A DNA stretch of 64,000 bases from CADEED01 sp963839685 (GTDB lineage Bacteria; Pseudomonadota; Gammaproteobacteria; Steroidobacterales; Steroidobacteraceae), in the NCBI GenBank assembly GCA_963839685.1, contig CAWIVS010000017.1:1-64000 (forward strand), read 5' to 3'. A model generated the notes under the pieces. It searched no databases. It was not told where the DNA came from and saw nothing but the letters and a program-made list of their open reading frames with translations. Both the position numbers and the translations under genes were made by a program. This document shows positions 62,589 to 64,000 of this stretch, piece by piece. The first letter of the stretch is position 1, and every line of letters begins with the position of its first letter.

Positions 62589-64000
62589 CGAAACTGAGTC
62601 GTGACGAAGTGAAGGCGCTGTTCTCGGCAGCGCTGGAGTTGCCGCCCGACGACAGGACGGCGTTTCTCATGCTCGCAGCCGGCAACAACACGCGGCTGTT
62701 CACCGAGGTGCAATCGTTGCTCGACTCGCATGAGCAGCCGGGCGGGTTTCCCGACAAGGTTTCACCCGACTTCCGCTCCCAGGCGTTTGCCGCCTCCAGT
62801 GCCACGCGCAGCCGCATTGGTGAACGCATTGGTGCGTACCGGATCGTTGGTGTGCTGGGCACCGGCGGCATGGGTGATGTATTCAAGGCGGTGCGCGATG
62901 ACGATCAATATCGCGCCGAGGTCGCCATCAAGCTCATGCGCGCCGACGTGCGCACCAGTCTGACCGAGCAGCGCTTCAGAACCGAGCGACAGATCCTCGC
63001 CGGACTCGACCATCGCAACATCGCGCGGCTGCTCGATGGCGGCACGTCAGAGGTGGGCGCGCCCTATGTGGTGATGGAACTAGTTACCGGCGAGCCCATC
63101 GATGGCTACTGCGATGTTCGAAATCTCGCGGTGCGCGACCGTGTACAGATCTTCCTGCAAGTGTGCGCGGCAGTGAGTTACGCGCATCAACACCTGATCG
63201 TGCATCGCGACCTCAAGCCCAACAACATCCTGGTGACCGCAGACGGCTCGGTGAAGCTGCTCGACTTCGGCATCGCGAAGTTGCTCGAGCCTGACTTCAG
63301 TATCGACGAGGCCAAGGCACCCGCGACGGCCACTACGCTGCGGGCCATGACGCTCGAATACGCGAGCCCGGAGCAGGTGAGCGGCGCGCAGGTAACCACC
63401 GTCAGCGACGTCTACTCGCTGGGCGTGGTGTTGTATCGGCTGCTGACGGGCAAGAGTCCGTATCGCGAAGGTGCCACCGACGCCGCGCGCATGGCGGAGA
63501 TCCTGAGCGACGCCACGCCGACGCGGCCCAGCCAGGTCGATCACAAGCTGGACGCCGATCTCGACAACATCCTGTTGATGGCGCTGCGCAAGGAACCGGC
63601 GCTGCGTTACGCGAGCGCGGAGCAATTCGCGAACGATCTGCGCAGCTATCTCTCTGGCATGCCGGTGAAGGCCCGCGGTAATTCGTTGAGCTACCGGGCG
63701 GGCAAGTTCGTGCGCAGACGCAAGGTCGAACTCGCCGCGGGGGTATTGGTGGCTGGCGCCTTGTTAGGCGCGCTGGTGTTCTCGCTGCGCGAGGCGCGCA
63801 TCGCGGAGCGCGAGCGAGTGGTCGCGCAACAGCATTTTGACAGCGTCCGCAAGCTCGCGAACACCATGCTGCTGCAACTTCACGACGAAATGGCGCGCGA
63901 TTCAGGGTCGATCAAGACCCGCGAGATGATGGTGAAGACCTCCCTGGAGTATCTCGATGCCTTATATAAGGAGTCAGGAGCAGACCCGCTGCTGCAGGAA
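62585..64000 (+). CDS. Serine/threonine protein kinase, partial (cut by window end)
   Basis: The frame from GTG 62585 runs to the end of the window (472 codons seen). The N-terminal about 80 residues (VTKLSRDEVKALFSAALELP) precede the kinase domain: VGVLGTGGMGDVF glycine loop, K116 in EVAIKLM, HRDLKPNNILV catalytic loop, LLDFGIAK and EYASPEQV. A transmembrane span (VELAAGVLVAGALLGALVF) follows near residue 380-400, and a helical extracellular region begins (FDSVRKLANTMLLQLHDEMA), the start of a TPR-like region that is typical of this kinase type. The start overlaps the sigma factor stop by four bases. It probably controls the sigma factor. Confidence 0.92.
   Translation, partial: MTKLSRDEVKALFSAALELPPDDRTAFLMLAAGNNTRLFTEVQSLLDSHEQPGGFPDKVSPDFRSQAFAASSATRSRIGERIGAYRIVGVLGTGGMGDVFKAVRDDDQYRAEVAIKLMRADVRTSLTEQRFRTERQILAGLDHRNIARLLDGGTSEVGAPYVVMELVTGEPIDGYCDVRNLAVRDRVQIFLQVCAAVSYAHQHLIVHRDLKPNNILVTADGSVKLLDFGIAKLLEPDFSIDEAKAPATATTLRAMTLEYASPEQVSGAQVTTVSDVYSLGVVLYRLLTGKSPYREGATDAARMAEILSDATPTRPSQVDHKLDADLDNILLMALRKEPALRYASAEQFANDLRSYLSGMPVKARGNSLSYRAGKFVRRRKVELAAGVLVAGALLGALVFSLREARIAERERVVAQQHFDSVRKLANTMLLQLHDEMARDSGSIKTREMMVKTSLEYLDALYKESGADPLLQE

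Overview
The window is one GC-rich chromosomal stretch with bacterial gene density, GTG starts, stop/start overlaps between neighbouring genes and many lipoprotein signals. The gene content (two-component-controlled RND efflux, a TonB-dependent receptor, Hut enzymes of the formylglutamate branch, DUF1592/DUF1552 proteins, an ECF sigma factor paired with a Ser/Thr kinase, and many secreted plant-polymer hydrolases) suggests an aerobic soil or plant-associated gammaproteobacterium. A Steroidobacter-like lineage is my best guess, by resemblance only; there is no rRNA in the window to settle it.

Layout. 0.2-1.2 kb: a VOC protein and an unknown membrane protein. 1.2-9.5 kb: a five-gene minus-strand operon of RND efflux adaptor, pump and outer-membrane channel followed by a GAF sensor kinase and a NarL-type regulator. 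9.7-11.5 kb: CDF-like transporter, MESH1-like HD hydrolase and rhomboid protease. 11.6-15.8 kb: a vanadium-haloperoxidase-like protein, a small zinc-ribbon protein, a deleted DUF748 remnant between two large palindromes, and a double-DUF1428 protein. 15.9-22.5 kb: two tandem TonB-C-like proteins, then hutI-hutG-hutU (hutU frameshifted) divergent from hutF. 22.6-25.9 kb: GH43 arabinanase, TPR protein, second double-DUF1428 protein, YciI-like protein. 26-31.1 kb: a DUF1592 cytochrome and its DUF1552 Tat partner, divergent from a cytochrome c'-like protein and a cytochrome b561. 31.3-35.3 kb: LRAT-type protein, DUF1593 protein, GH5-like enzyme and an atypical LuxR-type regulator. 35.7-40.8 kb: di-heme cytochrome c, folE, a LuxR-type regulator, an MFS transporter and an HMCES/YedK protein. 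40.8-45.7 kb: an aromatic module of LysR regulator, TonB-dependent receptor and pobA, plus a SnoaL-like protein. 45.7-57 kb: broken TIM-barrel hydrolase, esterase/ACAD/MDR operon, LytS-LytTR pair, GNAT, phytase, DUF1993, a lipoprotein, a GH105-like hydrolase, then tRNA-Asn. 57.3-64 kb: a small protein, a frameshifted Ig-repeat/beta-propeller lipoprotein, and an ECF sigma factor overlapping a Ser/Thr kinase cut by the window end.

Themes. Much of the window encodes exported catabolic enzymes for plant material (arabinan, rhamnogalacturonan, a beta-glycan, phytate) and an uptake-plus-hydroxylation unit for 4-hydroxybenzoate-like aromatics. The least understood part is the DUF1592/DUF1552 operon with its divergent cytochromes, which looks like an exported redox system.

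Anomalies. Three genes are broken by apparent single-base or small shifts (hutU, the TIM-barrel hydrolase, the Ig-repeat lipoprotein), one has lost its middle (DUF748), and one seems shifted in its signal peptide. Five palindromes with GGGGAC/GTCCCC ends lie in gene gaps and look like one dispersed family. No CRISPR array, phage or complete insertion sequence was found.
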